DNA of 64,000 nucleotides from Actinomadura syzygii (GTDB lineage: Bacteria > Actinomycetota > Actinomycetes > Streptosporangiales > Streptosporangiaceae), in the NCBI RefSeq assembly GCF_008085905.1, contig NZ_VSFF01000018.1, positions 62,001-126,000 of the forward strand, written 5' to 3'. Every line of letters starts with the position of its first letter. Positions within the stretch are counted from its first letter, which is position 1. The notes beneath the pieces are model-generated. The model was not told the DNA's origin. It worked only from the letters and a program-made list of their open reading frames with translations, and made no database searches. This document shows, piece by piece, positions 51,636 through 59,218 of the stretch. Made by a program: the position numbers and the translations under genes.

Positions 51636-53072
51636 ATGAGCACGGCGACACCCGAGGAGCTGCGTGGGCTCTTCCTGTTCGAGGATCTCGACGACGAGAA
51701 GCTCGGCTGGCTGTCGGCGTACGGGACGGTCGAGACCTTCCCCGTGGACGGCGTGATCTGCGGGCAGGGCGACGACGCCGAGTTCCTGTACGTGCTGCTG
51801 GACGGCGAGATGGCGATGTCGCAGAACGTCCGCGGCCACATCGTCGAGGTGACGCGGACGGCGCGTCCCGGCACCTACGGCGGGGCGGTCCAGGCGTATC
51901 TCGGCGACCAGATCGAGCAGCGGTACCAGCACACGCTGCGCGCGGTGCGCGAGTGCCGGATGTTCGTGCTGCCCGCCCGCAAGTTCGGCAAGGCCGTCCG
52001 CCAGTGGTTCCCGATGGCGACGCACCTGCTCGCCGGGATCTTCTTCGGCATGACGAACCTGCGCCGCGCCGTCGACCAGCGGGAGCGGCTCACCGCGCTC
52101 GGCACGATCACCGCCGGGCTGACGCACGAGCTGAACAACCCGGCGGCGGCCGCGGCGCGGGCGAGCGCCGAGCTGGGGGAGCGCCTCACCGGCGCGCAGC
52201 GCAGCCTCGCGGACCTCGCCGCGCAGGGCGTCGACTGCACGCGGCTGAGCGCGCTCGTCTCGATGCGGCCGCAGCCCGCTCCGCCGGGGGTGCGGCGGAG
52301 CCCGCTGGAGGTCAGCGACGCCGAGGACGAGCTGGGCGACTGGCTGGAGGAGCACGGCGTCCCGGACGCCTGGGACGTTGCGCCCGGCCTCGTCGCGGCG
52401 GGCATCGGACCCGAGCAGGCGGCGGAGGTCGCGCGGATCGCGGACGACCACCTGTCCGCCGCGATCCGCTGGCTGGCGGAGGTCATGGAGGTCGCCCAGT
52501 TGCAGGCGGAGATCTCCAAGGCGACGGGCCGCATCACCGCCCTGCTCGACTCGGCCCGCCAGTACTCCCAGCTCGACCGCGCCCCCTACGTGCGGGCCGA
52601 CCTGCGCGAACTGCTCGACAGCACGCTCACCATGCTGAAGCGCAAGATCGGCGCGGACGTGACGGTGAAGACCGACTACGACCCGGCGCTGCCGGAGGTC
52701 CCGGTCTACGCGGCCGAGCTGAACCAGGTCTGGACGAACCTGATCGTCAACGCCCTGTACGCGATGCAGGGCTCCGGCACGCTCACGATCCGCACCGGCC
52801 GCGAGAACGACCACGCGCTCGTGGAGATCGCCGACACCGGCGTGGGCATCCCCGAGGACGACATCGACCGGATCTTCACGCCGTTCTTCACCACGAAGCC
52901 GGTCGGGCAGGGGACGGGCCTCGGCCTCGACATCTCCTGGCGCATCGTCGCCGACCGGCACGGCGGCGACATCCGCGTCGAGTCGCTGCCGGGCGACACC
53001 CGCTTCAAGGTCCTGCTGCCGCTCACCGAGTCCGCCGCCCCCGAGCGGGCGGACTCGGCGGACGATCAGTAG
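51636..53072 (+). CDS. histidine kinase with N-terminal cyclic-nucleotide-binding domain
   Basis: 478 residues. A CNMP/Crp-like sensor domain (L-F-E-D-L-D-D-E-K-L, then Y-V-L-L-D-G-E-M) is followed by the H-box T-A-G-L-T-H-E-L-N-N-P and a GHKL ATPase (N-box L-I-V-N-A-L, D-T-G-V-G-I-P, F-F-T-T-K-P, G-T-G-L-G-L). Kinases of this build usually pair with the response regulator-thioredoxin reductase fusion, as here. ATG 51636 with GAGGGGG upstream is chosen; an ATG at 51567 overlaps the previous stop. Confidence 0.88.
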   Translation: MSTATPEELRGLFLFEDLDDEKLGWLSAYGTVETFPVDGVICGQGDDAEFLYVLLDGEMAMSQNVRGHIVEVTRTARPGTYGGAVQAYLGDQIEQRYQHTLRAVRECRMFVLPARKFGKAVRQWFPMATHLLAGIFFGMTNLRRAVDQRERLTALGTITAGLTHELNNPAAAAARASAELGERLTGAQRSLADLAAQGVDCTRLSALVSMRPQPAPPGVRRSPLEVSDAEDELGDWLEEHGVPDAWDVAPGLVAAGIGPEQAAEVARIADDHLSAAIRWLAEVMEVAQLQAEISKATGRITALLDSARQYSQLDRAPYVRADLRELLDSTLTMLKRKIGADVTVKTDYDPALPEVPVYAAELNQVWTNLIVNALYAMQGSGTLTIRTGRENDHALVEIADTGVGIPEDDIDRIFTPFFTTKPVGQGTGLGLDISWRIVADRHGGDIRVESLPGDTRFKVLLPLTESAAPERADSADDQ

Positions 53073-53458
53073 GACTGGAGCTCCAGCAGGTTCCCGGCCG
53101 GGTCGCGCAGGTGCGCGGTGCGCAGCCCCGGCCCCCAGTCGGGACGGTCCCGCGCCCCGGCGACCAGCGTGGCGCCGAGCCCGCCGAGGGTCTTCGCTGC
53201 GGCGTCGACGTCGTCCACGCGGAACACGAGCATGGCCGCGTCCTGGCCGGCCGGGCCCGTCGAGCCGATCGCCTCCGCGATGCGCGCGCGGCCCATCACG
53301 ACGAGGACGCCCTCGCCGCCGAGGTCCCAGTTCGCGTACTCGGCGGCGGGCAGCAGCTTGACCGGCTCGATCCCGAGCAGTTCGCGCAGCGCCGCCGCGT
53401 AGAAGCGGGCGGCGGGCTCGAAGTCGTCCACCAGCAGGCGCGGGTACAGCGCGTCCAT
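53066..53458 (-). CDS. VOC/glyoxalase-superfamily protein
   Basis: A 130-residue single VOC domain: Y-P-R-L-L-V-D-D-F-E-P-A-A-R-F-Y at the start and F-R-V-D-D-V-D-A-A-A, then D-P-A-G-N-L-L-E-L at the end. Such proteins include glyoxalases, dioxygenases and antibiotic-binding proteins. It is divergent from the MarR gene and so may be its target. The 3' ends of this gene and the kinase overlap by 7 bp. Confidence 0.82.
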   Translation of the reverse strand: MDALYPRLLVDDFEPAARFYAAALRELLGIEPVKLLPAAEYANWDLGGEGVLVVMGRARIAEAIGSTGPAGQDAAMLVFRVDDVDAAAKTLGGLGATLVAGARDRPDWGPGLRTAHLRDPAGNLLELQSY

Positions 53459-53479
53459 GCGTCCCCCAAATCGTGGGTG

Positions 53480-53498
53480 TCCACCAATGATGGGTGGA
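53480..53498. promoter_or_regulatory. inverted repeat, likely MarR operator
   Basis: TCCACC, 7 bp, GGTGGA lies between the divergent VOC and MarR genes. It is just upstream of a TACAAT -10 hexamer (53503-53508), which is six bases before the MarR ATG, so the MarR message is probably leaderless. Confidence 0.5.
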
Positions 53499-53514
53499 AC
53501 CCTACAATAACCGC

Positions 53515-54036
53515 ATGGACGAGACCGCGGGACCGCTGCCGCCACGGCTGCTCGGCGTCACCACGTTCGCGCTGGCCCAGGTCGCGCGCGCGGGCCGGAC
53601 GGCGATGGGCCGCATGATGGACGAGCACGGGCTCGGCCTCTGGCACTTCGCCGTCCTCGCCTCGCTGGACGACGCGGCCCCCGCCTCGCAGCGCGAGCTC
53701 GGCAGGCGGCTGCGCATCGACCCGAGCGACCTGGTCGAGGTCGTCGGGAGGCTGGCGGACGCGGGGCTCGTCCGGCGCGAGCGCGACCCGTCCGACCGCC
53801 GCCGCTACGTCGTGGAGCTGACCGCGGACGGCCGCGCCGAACTGGACGAGGTGACCCGCCGCGCCGCCGCGCTCGACGACCGCCTCCTCGAACCCCTGGG
53901 CGCGGACGACCGGGCGGCGTTCGAGCGGATCGTCCGCGTGCTGCTCGTCCACCACGACCCGCGGGCGCGCCCCGAGGACGCGCCGGAGCCGGACGGGACG
54001 CGGGCTACTCGAACAGGTCGGGCTGCTCGCGGGTGA
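53515..54036 (+). CDS. MarR-family transcriptional regulator
   Basis: A 173-residue winged-helix regulator. The DNA-binding part is S-Q-R-E-L-G-R-R-L-R-I-D-P-S-D-L-V-E-V-V-G-R-L, with the wing G-L-V-R-R-E-R-D-P-S-D-R-R-R. It is likely to repress itself and the divergent VOC gene through the repeat at 53480-53498. Its 3' end overlaps the convergent aldolase gene by 32 bp. Confidence 0.88.
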   Translation: MDETAGPLPPRLLGVTTFALAQVARAGRTAMGRMMDEHGLGLWHFAVLASLDDAAPASQRELGRRLRIDPSDLVEVVGRLADAGLVRRERDPSDRRRYVVELTADGRAELDEVTRRAAALDDRLLEPLGADDRAAFERIVRVLLVHHDPRARPEDAPEPDGTRATRTGRAARG

Positions 54037-54799
54037 TCTGGTCGTAGAGGGGCTGGTAGTTGATCCAGCCGACCAGGTCGTTGCCGATCTGCTCGTGCGT
54101 CAGGACGGCGTTGTCGTGCTCGATCGGGACGACCGGCCCCGCGGCCTGGGCGAGGAGCTGCACCTGGCACGACCGCTCCATCGTGATGAACCACCAGGCG
54201 GCCGCGTCGACCGTGTCGCCGACGGTGAGCAGGCCGTGGTTGCGCAGGATGACCGCCTTGTGGCCGCCGAGCGCGGCGGCGATGCGCTTGCCCTCCTCCA
54301 GGTCGGTGACGACGCCCGTGTAGTCGTCGAAGAGGCCGTGGTCCTGGTAGAACGCGCAGACGTCCTGCGTGATCGGCTCCAGCCTCCGGCCGAGCGCGGA
54401 CATCGCCCGCCCGTACGTGGAGTGGCTGTGCGCGGCGGCGACGACGCCCGGCCGCGCCTGGTGGATCTGCGAATGGATCGCGAACGCGGCCTCGTTGACC
54501 GGGTAGCGCCCCTCGACGACCTTGCCCTCGTGGTTCACCAGGATCAGGTCGCTGACCCTGATGTGCTTGAACGACATGCCGAACGGGTTGACCCAGAAGT
54601 GGTCCGTGCGCTCGGGGTCGCGGGCCGTGATGTGCCCGGCGACGCCCTCCTCGAACCCGAACCTGCCGAACAGGCGCAGCGCGGCGGTGAGGCGCTCCTT
54701 GCGGTGCCTGCGCTCGTCCGCGACGTCGTCGAACGACGGCGGCAGCCGGAAGATCAGGTCGGTCGGCAGCTTCTCCAGGAACTCGTCGTCATCGGACAT
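54005..54799 (-). CDS. class II aldolase/adducin-family protein
   Basis: A 264-residue protein. The zinc site is given by A-A-H-S-H-S-T-Y-G and the later I-L-R-N-H-G-L-L. G-F-E-E-G-V-A-G-H-I-T-A-R-D opens the family fold. Members are L-fuculose-phosphate aldolase-like or act on other small hydroxy-ketones; the substrate is unknown. ATG 54799. The PucR-type regulator is divergent, with a perfect dyad between them, so the aldolase is its likely target. Confidence 0.85.
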   Translation of the reverse strand: MSDDDEFLEKLPTDLIFRLPPSFDDVADERRHRKERLTAALRLFGRFGFEEGVAGHITARDPERTDHFWVNPFGMSFKHIRVSDLILVNHEGKVVEGRYPVNEAAFAIHSQIHQARPGVVAAAHSHSTYGRAMSALGRRLEPITQDVCAFYQDHGLFDDYTGVVTDLEEGKRIAAALGGHKAVILRNHGLLTVGDTVDAAAWWFITMERSCQVQLLAQAAGPVVPIEHDNAVLTHEQIGNDLVGWINYQPLYDQITREQPDLFE

Positions 54800-54887
54800 G
54801 GCGTACTCCTCGGCTCGTCTACCGCCCACGGAACACCATGCCGGCGCGCCGCGGCTAGACCGGGGCGATCCAAGTGTCCCGTACCCG

Positions 54888-54904
54888 GTTGTCCAAGACG
54901 GACA
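54888..54904. promoter_or_regulatory. perfect inverted repeat between aldolase and PucR genes
   Basis: TTGTCC-AAGAC-GGACAA, 6-bp arms and 5-bp spacer, in the middle of the 127-bp divergent region. TTGTCC could also be a -35 element of the regulator, whose CACAAT -10 (54915-54920) lies six bases before its ATG. Confidence 0.45.
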
Positions 54905-54926
54905 AATCCGGGCGCACAATGGGGTG

Positions 54927-56066
54927 ATGGAGCAGGTGACCGGCGACCGGTTCCTGCGGTTGCTGATCGAGAACGGCGCCGACGCGGCGCTGCTGGAGTC
55001 GGCCGTCCGCGCCGCCCGCGGCCGGTCGGACCTGGTCGCCGCGCTGCCCGAGGAGGAGACCAGGCGGCACACCCGCGCGCTGGTCCAGGGCGTGCTCGGC
55101 GCGCTGGCGGACGGCGGGCCGGGCCCGGACGTCCTCGCGGCGGCGGAGCGGCTCGGCTCGGACCGGGCCCGGCAGGGCGTCCCGGTCGCCGCGTTCCTGG
55201 ACGGCTTCCAGGCGGGCCGCGCCCACCTCGTCCGGACGATCGTCGCCGAGGGCCGCCGCGCGGGCGTCCCGGACGGCGTCCTCCTCGACGGCGTCACCCG
55301 CATCGACGAGATCACCACGGCGCTCGTCCACCGGATGGTGCACGCGCACCGGGTCGCGGAGCTGGAGATGGCCCGGACGGTCCGGGAGGGGCGCGTGCAG
55401 ATGCTGCGGCAGCTCCTGCACGGCGAGGCCGTCCCGGTGCGCGCGCCGCTGGAGGCGGCGGCGGCGTACCGGTGCGTGGTGTCCGACGTCAGCGACCCGG
55501 CGGTGGCGGCGCGGCTGGAGGCCGAGCTCACCGCGGCGGGTCCCGCGCTGGGCGGGCTGGTCGACGGGCGGTTCGCGGCCCTGGCCGCCCGCGTCCCCGA
55601 CGCGCTCGGCGGCGAAGGCGAGGCGCTGCTGGTGGCCGCGCCGCCCGCCCGTCCCGCCGAGGTCGCGCCGCTGTACGAGCTGGCGCGGCGCTCGCTCCGG
55701 GCGGGCGCCGCAGCCGGGCTCACCGGCCCGCGCGACCTCACCGGCCTCGCGCTCCTCACCGTCACCGAGGCGGAGCCGGAACTCGGCCGCCTGCTCGCGG
55801 ACGCGCTGCTCGCGGGCCTCGACCCGGACGACCCGTTCCACGTCGAGCTGGCCGCGACCGGGCTCGCCTACCTCGACCACGGCGGCCGGGTCGAGCCGAC
55901 GGCGGCCGCGCTGCACGTCCACGGCAACACGGTCAAGTACCGGATCGGGCGGCTGCGGGAGCTGACCGGCCGCCCCCTGCCGGGCCCCGCGGGCGGGGCG
56001 GCGGTGGCGGAGGCCGCGACCCTGTGGTGGGCCCTGCGCCGGTGGCTGGCCGGGGCCGCGCCATGA
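54927..56066 (+). CDS. PucR/CdaR-type transcriptional regulator
   Basis: 379 residues. The C-terminal helix-turn-helix is of the PucR type: Y-L-D-H-G-G-R-V-E-P-T-A-A-A-L-H-V-H-G-N-T-V-K-Y-R. The middle part contains the associated degenerate GGDEF-like region, and the N-terminal part the helical sensor segment. It probably regulates the divergent aldolase gene. ATG 54927 has no ribosome binding site but a -10-like hexamer right upstream. Confidence 0.85.
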   Translation: MEQVTGDRFLRLLIENGADAALLESAVRAARGRSDLVAALPEEETRRHTRALVQGVLGALADGGPGPDVLAAAERLGSDRARQGVPVAAFLDGFQAGRAHLVRTIVAEGRRAGVPDGVLLDGVTRIDEITTALVHRMVHAHRVAELEMARTVREGRVQMLRQLLHGEAVPVRAPLEAAAAYRCVVSDVSDPAVAARLEAELTAAGPALGGLVDGRFAALAARVPDALGGEGEALLVAAPPARPAEVAPLYELARRSLRAGAAAGLTGPRDLTGLALLTVTEAEPELGRLLADALLAGLDPDDPFHVELAATGLAYLDHGGRVEPTAAALHVHGNTVKYRIGRLRELTGRPLPGPAGGAAVAEAATLWWALRRWLAGAAP

Positions 56067-56071
56067 TCTGT

Positions 56072-56099
56072 CGGCCGTGATCGAACGGCCGTGATCCAA
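56072..56099 (+). repeat. two tandem 14-bp direct repeats
   Basis: CGGCCGTGATCGAA is followed directly by CGGCCGTGATCCAA, differing at one base. The repeats start 5 bp after the PucR stop and end 49 bp before the LLM oxidoreductase start. They could be an operator or a remnant duplication. Confidence 0.5.
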
Positions 56100-56148
56100 C
56101 GGGGGCGTCCCGTCCGGGGGCGTCCGAGAACGAAGGGAAGGGGGACCG

Positions 56149-57036
56149 GTGACCGCACCGCGCATCGGCGCCGTGATCTGGCCCATGCAGTCCTGGCCGG
56201 AGGCGGGGGAGACGTGGCGGCGAGCCGAGGAGCTCGGTTTCCGGCACGCCTGGGTCTACGACCACATCGCCTGGCGGGGCACGACGCCCTGGTACGACGC
56301 CTACACGACGCTGGCCGCGGCGGCGGCGGCCACCTCCCGGATCCGCCTCGGCACGCTGGTGACCTCGCCGAACTTCCGGCATCCCGTCCCGACCGCGCAC
56401 GCGGTGAAGACGATCGACCACGTCTGCGGCGGGCGGCTGGACCTCGGGATCGGGGCGGGCGGGACGCGGCGCGCGTCCGACGCCGGGATACTCGGCGGGG
56501 ACGACTGGACCCCGCGCGAGCGCGCCGACCGCTTCGCCGACTGGGTCGGGCTGCTCGACCGGCTGCTGCGGCAGCCGGAGACGACGTTCGAGGGGACGCA
56601 CTACACGGCGCGGGAGGTCGTCCAGGAGCCGGGATGCGTGCAGCGGCCCCGCGTCCCGTTCGTGATCGCCGGGGACGGCCCGCGCGGCATGCGGCTCGCC
56701 GCCCGGCACGGTGCGGGCTGGGTGACCAGCCCGCACGGCGACGGCCGGGAGGCGTGGGACACCGTCCGCGCCCGGATGGACGCCTTCGACGCCGCCTGCG
56801 CCGAGGAGGGCCGCGAGGTGGCCGAGCGCGTCCTGCTGACCGGGTTCAGCGAGGAGCCGTGGCTCGACTCGACCGCCGCGTTCGACGACCTCGCGGGACG
56901 CTACGCGGAACTCGGCGTCACCGAGATCGTGCTGCACTGGCCGCGTCCCGGGTCCGCGTTCGACGCCGACATGAAGGTGTTCGAGGCGGTCGCCGCCGAG
57001 CACGGCGAGCACACCAGGCGCACCGGGGGCCGCTGA
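56149..57036 (+). CDS. LLM-class F420-dependent oxidoreductase
   Basis: A 295-residue luciferase-like TIM-barrel protein. It has A-W-V-Y-D-H-I-A-W-R-G, T-S-R-I-R-L-G-T-L-V-T, G-R-L-D-L-G-I-G-A-G and F-V-I-A-G-D-G-P-R-G-M-R-L-A. Actinobacterial members mostly use coenzyme F420 or FMN. The substrate is unknown. GTG 56149 follows a GGGAAGGGGG stretch. The stop overlaps the SMR transporter start. Confidence 0.87.
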   Translation: MTAPRIGAVIWPMQSWPEAGETWRRAEELGFRHAWVYDHIAWRGTTPWYDAYTTLAAAAAATSRIRLGTLVTSPNFRHPVPTAHAVKTIDHVCGGRLDLGIGAGGTRRASDAGILGGDDWTPRERADRFADWVGLLDRLLRQPETTFEGTHYTAREVVQEPGCVQRPRVPFVIAGDGPRGMRLAARHGAGWVTSPHGDGREAWDTVRARMDAFDAACAEEGREVAERVLLTGFSEEPWLDSTAAFDDLAGRYAELGVTEIVLHWPRPGSAFDADMKVFEAVAAEHGEHTRRTGGR

Positions 57037-57365
57037 TGCCGTTCGTGCTGCTCGCGTTCGCGATCGCGTTCGAGGTCACGGCCACGCTCGCGATGCGCGG
57101 CTCGGAGGGGTTCACCAAGCTCGGGCCTTCGCTGATCGTCGTGGTGGGGTACCTGACCTCGTTCGTGTTCATGGCGAAGGCGCTGACGTCGCTGAACGTC
57201 GGCCCGGTGTACGCGATCTGGTCCGCGCTCGGGACGATCGGCGCCTTCGTCGGCGGCGTCCTGCTGTACGACGAGCAGGTGAAGCCGCTGACGATCATCG
57301 GCGCGGCGATCATCGTGCTGGGCGTGATCGTGATGAACCTCGGCGGCGGCGTCCACCAGGGCTGA
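57036..57365 (+). CDS. SMR-family small multidrug transporter
   Basis: A 109-residue, four-span protein of the EmrE/QacE type. The essential Glu 13 is in A-F-E-V-T-A-T, and Y-A-I-W-S-A-L-G matches the conserved Trp motif. It works as a dimer exporting cations or quaternary amines by proton exchange. Its ATG overlaps the stop of the oxidoreductase (TGATG), so the two are co-expressed. Confidence 0.92.
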   Translation: MPFVLLAFAIAFEVTATLAMRGSEGFTKLGPSLIVVVGYLTSFVFMAKALTSLNVGPVYAIWSALGTIGAFVGGVLLYDEQVKPLTIIGAAIIVLGVIVMNLGGGVHQG

Positions 57366-57376
57366 CCGCCCCGGGT

Positions 57377-58231
57377 TCAGCCGAGCGGCTCGGCGAGGCT
57401 GGTGGTGCGCTGCTGCTCGAGCTGCCCGCCGATCAGCTCGGACGGCGTGCACCCCGACAGCGCGCGGAACTCGCGGTTGAGGTGCGCCTGGTCGTAGTAG
57501 CCGCAGGCGGCCGCGGCCTCGGCGAACCCGGCGCCGCCGGCGAGCCGTCCGACCGCGCGCTGGAACCGCAGGACCCGCGCCATAACCTTCGGCGGCAGCC
57601 CGGCCTGCTCCCGGAACCGGTCGGTCAGGTGCCTCCGGCTCCAGCCGACGTCGGCGGCGATGCGGGCGACCGGCACGGCGGGGTCGGCGTCCAGCATCCG
57701 CCACGCGCGGCCGACCTCCGGGTCGGGGGCGGGGCCGACCTCCAGGCGGCGGAGCAGGAACTCGTCGAGGACATCGAACCGCGCGCCCCAGGACGGCGTG
57801 TCGCCGAGCCGCTCCACCAGCGTGCCCGCGGCGCGTCCGAGCAGGTCGGGCAGTTCGACCGCGGCGTTCGTCAGCCGGGCCATCGGCAGGCCGAGCAGGG
57901 TGTACGCGCCGAGCGGGGTCACGTCGAGCTGGATGCCGCGCTGCCCGCCGGGACTGAGGTACATGCCGTGCCCGTCGTGCATCCCGGCGACGAACGACGT
58001 GTACGCGCGGCCGGGGACGCCCGGGTCGGGCACCGCCAGGTACAGCGGCGGCCCCAGATTGATGATCATCACGGTGGTGCGGGTGGGCAGGGTCCGCATC
58101 CGCGTCGGGACGACGTCGGTCTCCCAGTAGCCGTCGTAGGAGCGCAGCAACGGGCGCAGCGCCGGATGCGGGCGGCTCCGCGCGCGCAGCCACCCTCCCC
58201 GGTCGCTGACCTCGACGTTCCGGTCGCTCAT
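57377..58231 (-). CDS. AraC-family transcriptional regulator
   Basis: 284 residues. The C-terminal double helix-turn-helix is complete: V-A-R-I-A-A-D-V-G-W-S-R-R-H-L-T-D-R-F-R and A-A-C-G-Y-Y-D-Q-A-H-L-N-R-E-F-R. The N-terminal sensor domain is of the type seen in GlxA/AdpA-unrelated DUF6597-like regulators. It is convergent with the SMR gene and upstream of no obvious partner. Confidence 0.85.
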   Translation of the reverse strand: MSDRNVEVSDRGGWLRARSRPHPALRPLLRSYDGYWETDVVPTRMRTLPTRTTVMIINLGPPLYLAVPDPGVPGRAYTSFVAGMHDGHGMYLSPGGQRGIQLDVTPLGAYTLLGLPMARLTNAAVELPDLLGRAAGTLVERLGDTPSWGARFDVLDEFLLRRLEVGPAPDPEVGRAWRMLDADPAVPVARIAADVGWSRRHLTDRFREQAGLPPKVMARVLRFQRAVGRLAGGAGFAEAAAACGYYDQAHLNREFRALSGCTPSELIGGQLEQQRTTSLAEPLG

Positions 58232-58279
58232 ACGCCCAGTCCTACCACGCGGGCAGGACAGCGCCGCAGCGCGCGGGGA

Positions 58280-59029
58280 TTACTCGTACACCTGGCCGCA
58301 CACGGCGATGCGGGACAGGTCGTCCCAGGTCATGCTGGTGATCGTGCGGACGTAGGAGCGGGCGGGCGGCTCGCCGGGGCCGGTCGGCAGCGGGACGCGG
58401 GCGCCGTCCGCCGCGTCCCAGCCGCCGAGGCTGCCCGCGACCGCGCACTCCAGGTACGTCGCCGGGTCGAAGTTGTACCAGCGGGCCGGGGTGGCGCGGG
58501 CGCCGGAGCCGGGCGGGCGCGGGGCGTCCACGCCGAACCGGGCCTGCGGGCCCGGCGGGGCGGCGATGAAGTCCTCCAGGTCGGCGACCTGGGAGAGCAG
58601 GACGCGCTCCCAGTCGGCGTAGCCGTCCGGCTCGGCGCCGGGGAGGGCGAGGTCCTTGCCGCTCCACGCCGGGTCGAAGTCGGCGGGCGGGGTCGTGGAC
58701 GCGGCGGCGAACATGGCCGCGACGTCGTCCGGCTCCAGCTTCGGCTGGTCGCTCAGCGGGGCGCTGACCTTCCACAGCGACCGCAGGAACGCCGACAGCG
58801 ACCAGGACGCGGCCCGCGCCTCCTGCCCGAGCTGCAGGAACACGAGGTACAGGTCGCGGTTGGTGCGGACGGCGGGCCCGGGCGGCCCCTCCACCCAGTA
58901 CGTCTGCTCGTGCCGGGGGCCGCTCTCGATGACCAGGACCTGGGCGAGCGCGGAGATCCGTGAATCGTGCGTGGACATGTGGAACTTGTTGCCGTTGTCG
59001 TCCTGGCGAATGACGTCCCAGGTCTGCAT
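58280..59029 (-). CDS. conserved hypothetical with SPOR-like N-terminal mini-domain
   Basis: A 249-residue cytoplasmic-looking protein with no membrane span. The start T-W-D-V-I-R-Q-D-D-N-G-N-K-F and the later Y-W-V-E-G resemble the short SPOR-like proteins of streptomycetes (roughly 60 residues). The rest, with a C-terminal W-D-D-L-S-R-I-A-V-C-G-Q-V-Y-E, I do not recognise. ATG 59029 has GGAGGAG just upstream. Confidence 0.7.
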   Translation of the reverse strand: MQTWDVIRQDDNGNKFHMSTHDSRISALAQVLVIESGPRHEQTYWVEGPPGPAVRTNRDLYLVFLQLGQEARAASWSLSAFLRSLWKVSAPLSDQPKLEPDDVAAMFAAASTTPPADFDPAWSGKDLALPGAEPDGYADWERVLLSQVADLEDFIAAPPGPQARFGVDAPRPPGSGARATPARWYNFDPATYLECAVAGSLGGWDAADGARVPLPTGPGEPPARSYVRTITSMTWDDLSRIAVCGQVYE

Positions 59030-59161
59030 CCGGCTCCTCCACGGTCGGCAGTGCGGTCCACGGCCCCCCGCCCAGAAAGTGTCCCATTCCAACGGCCGAC
59101 CACCAGTAGTGGCCATGTCACTTTCCGGCCTCGAACTCGTGACCCTCTGTACAGGGCCTTT

Positions 59162-59188
59162 ATGATCATCTCCCGCCCGCCGCCTTGA
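59162..59188 (+). CDS. putative 8-codon leader peptide MIISRPPP
   Basis: ATG at 59162 reads M-I-I-S-R-P-P-P-stop, with CAGGG four bases upstream. It ends 30 bp before the start of the secreted hydrolase gene. Three consecutive Pro codons before a stop are a classic ribosome-stalling sequence relieved by EF-P. Its ATG overlaps the stop of an even less certain 16-codon frame starting at 59115 (ATGA). Whether it is translated is not known. Confidence 0.4.
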   Translation: MIISRPPP

Positions 59189-59213
59189 CGCGAGCCCGCG
59201 CGGGGAGATGATC
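59164..59213 (+). promoter_or_regulatory. inverted repeat that can mask the hydrolase ribosome binding site
   Basis: GATCATCTCCC (59164-59174, inside the leader reading frame) is a perfect complement of GGGAGATGATC (59203-59213), 11 bp with a 28-nt loop. The right arm overlaps the Shine-Dalgarno-like GGGGAG (59202-59207) of the gene starting at 59219. A ribosome held on the Pro codons would cover the left arm and free the right one. Confidence 0.55.
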
Positions 59214-59218
59214 GCCTC

